From NCBI GenBank assembly GCA_958295665.1, contig OY282560.1:141290091-141354090 (forward strand): DNA of 64,000 nucleotides, given 5' to 3'. Position numbers and translations under genes: made by a program. How positions within the stretch are numbered: the stretch's first letter is position 1; every line of letters begins with the position of its first letter. Below the pieces are notes generated by a model. It was not told the origin of the DNA. It made no database searches and was given only the letters and a program-made list of their open reading frames with translations. The DNA is from Tipula vernalis. Its lineage: Eukaryota > Arthropoda > Insecta > Diptera > Tipulidae. Shown piece after piece: positions 62,651 to 64,000 of this stretch.

Positions 62651-64000
62651 GTGTCTGTGTGATGTAGGTTCAACGATTGATTATTTAGGCTAAATGAAAG
62701 TTGCTTTAGTAAGAAAGAAAAATGTAAGCAGCAATGACGTTTAGGGGCTTAATTAATAACAAATATCAACCAAATTTCATAATTTAAAAATCTTTCATTC
62801 AGAAAAAAATATTTCAATTGATTATTGATTGGTTCTAACAGGTAATCTTGGAGATTCCTACACAGATTTGGGTGACCCCACTGAACGTGGTTCCGCTAAA
62901 AATAGATGTTGCGCACCTTATTTATTAAATATTCGACTTTGAAATGGCTGTGGCGACAAAATTGGCCACATTAGAGGTTTGTGCTGATCGACACATTTCA
63001 TCAACATCGCCTGAACTAAACAATCCTAAATTCAGCCGATTCGGTGGAGGTGCACTTTCCCGTTAAACACAGTCCTTTAAACATGTTATCGTTGCAGGCT
63101 AAATGGAAACTAAATACAACTAAATTTGCAAAGTTACGAGAACAACCCAAATACATGTAGAGCAAAGCGAGCAAAGCAAAACGAAAAGAAACGCAAGCCT
63201 AATTTTGTTATCACTGCAATTTAGTTTAGACACATTTTTGGGCATTTAAATATCGATACCAAAACTGAAAGTTTTTCTGAGTAACAAATAGCTATGCTTA
63301 ATTCTGAATATTTATTTAATTTATCTTGCGGAAGGAACCATTACAAACTCGCTGTCGTTCGTGCTCCAATTTTCATTCTCATTTTACAATGGAGCCCTTT
63401 CTGCGTTTTATCAAATGTAAAGATTATCTTAGTTATCACAAATCATTTCTTGTCATCATTATAGTACGTACTATACGCCTACAAAATTTTCAATTTAACC
63501 AGCTACAAGATCATGATTTGGGTATTACCGATTTTTTAAGGTTAATAATTATTATGACTTACTCCGTAACTTACTTTAACCTATACATTCTACTAATTTT
63601 AGTTACAATACATAATTCCCGTTATTTATCTGCTGTAAGAATTTTGATAAACCTTGCGAAAACGTACAACCTAAGCGAAAACTGTCATCGCGGAACATAA
63701 CATTTGGTATATAAGCGGAAATGCAATTTTTAAGAAATGTGCGAAAATAAGTATATAACAAAATTGGCGCGTTACAAAACAACAAAAAATGTTATGTTAT
63801 TGTTGTGGTATGTTTTGACCATCAGGCAATTTTTAATGCCCTTGCTTTATGTTTATAATTATGCGCCTATCGTTTGTAATTTAATATTTTGAAATGTTTA
63901 GCGAATGTGTAATTTACAATTATGGTGATAGATATATTTATACATGTATGGTTGAGTATGGTGTTCTCACAACAAGATGATTTTCACGTCCTTCTCTTTC
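62651..64000. other. AT-rich stretch to window end, no supported gene
   Basis: The plus ORF at 63326-63700 (124 codons, Leu/Ile/Tyr-rich) is the longest here but has no motif I recognise. No terminal repeats or RNA genes seen. Confidence 0.4.

Noticed and set aside
63326..63700. 124-codon plus ORF
   Set aside because: No domain recognised and no splice or promoter context; cannot be told from chance.

Overview
The window looks like nuclear DNA from an insect, most likely a higher fly. It is strongly AT-rich, studded with poly(A)/poly(T), (TA)n and ACATACAT-type simple repeats, and contains every major class of insect transposable element. There is no bacterial or viral gene layout, and I found no convincing host coding exon. 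The most economical reading is one large intron or intergenic desert filled with old transposon copies. The species is inferred from style only.

Layout. 0.1-0.5 kb: mariner transposase remnant (-). 2.6-2.9 kb: long-hairpin MITE. 5.8-8.1 kb: degenerate APE-type LINE (-) ending in a (TA)n tract. 8.9-9.4, 9.9-10.2 and 11.3-11.5 kb: three MITE-like inverted repeats, the last with piggyBac-type TTAA ends. 13.3-13.9 kb: faint transposase-like ORFs. 14.4-15.6 kb: Tc1-like element with degraded TIRs. 17.1-17.3 kb: small palindromic MITE. 17.8-18.95 kb: unusual zinc-finger transposase-like pseudogene (-). 22.9-24.6 kb: piggyBac (-). 26.46-30.45 kb: a delimited PIF/Harbinger element with TTA target duplication, two convergent genes and a nested hAT-like end. 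34.3 kb: tRNA-like (SINE) segment. 35.4-39.5 kb: Ty3/gypsy element (-), 5'-truncated. 41.8-42.5 kb: CCGGGTG-ended MITE. 43.44-47.96 kb: full-length but broken Ty1/copia element (-) with two 288-bp LTRs and a 5-bp target duplication. 48.95-51.6 kb: Foldback-like structure whose inverted arms are 15-bp minisatellites. 54.1 kb: strong tandem 3'/5' splice-site motif. 56.7 kb: miRNA-like hairpin. 57.5-58.8 kb: second, different piggyBac pseudogene (+). 62.0-62.6 kb: LINE RT/C-terminal remnant (+).

No element looks autonomous: each has frameshifts, stops or internal deletions. The best structural finds are the exactly bounded Harbinger and copia copies, the zinc-finger transposase-like family at 18 kb, and the Foldback-like minisatellite element. 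Family calls come from motifs read by eye; no database search was possible.
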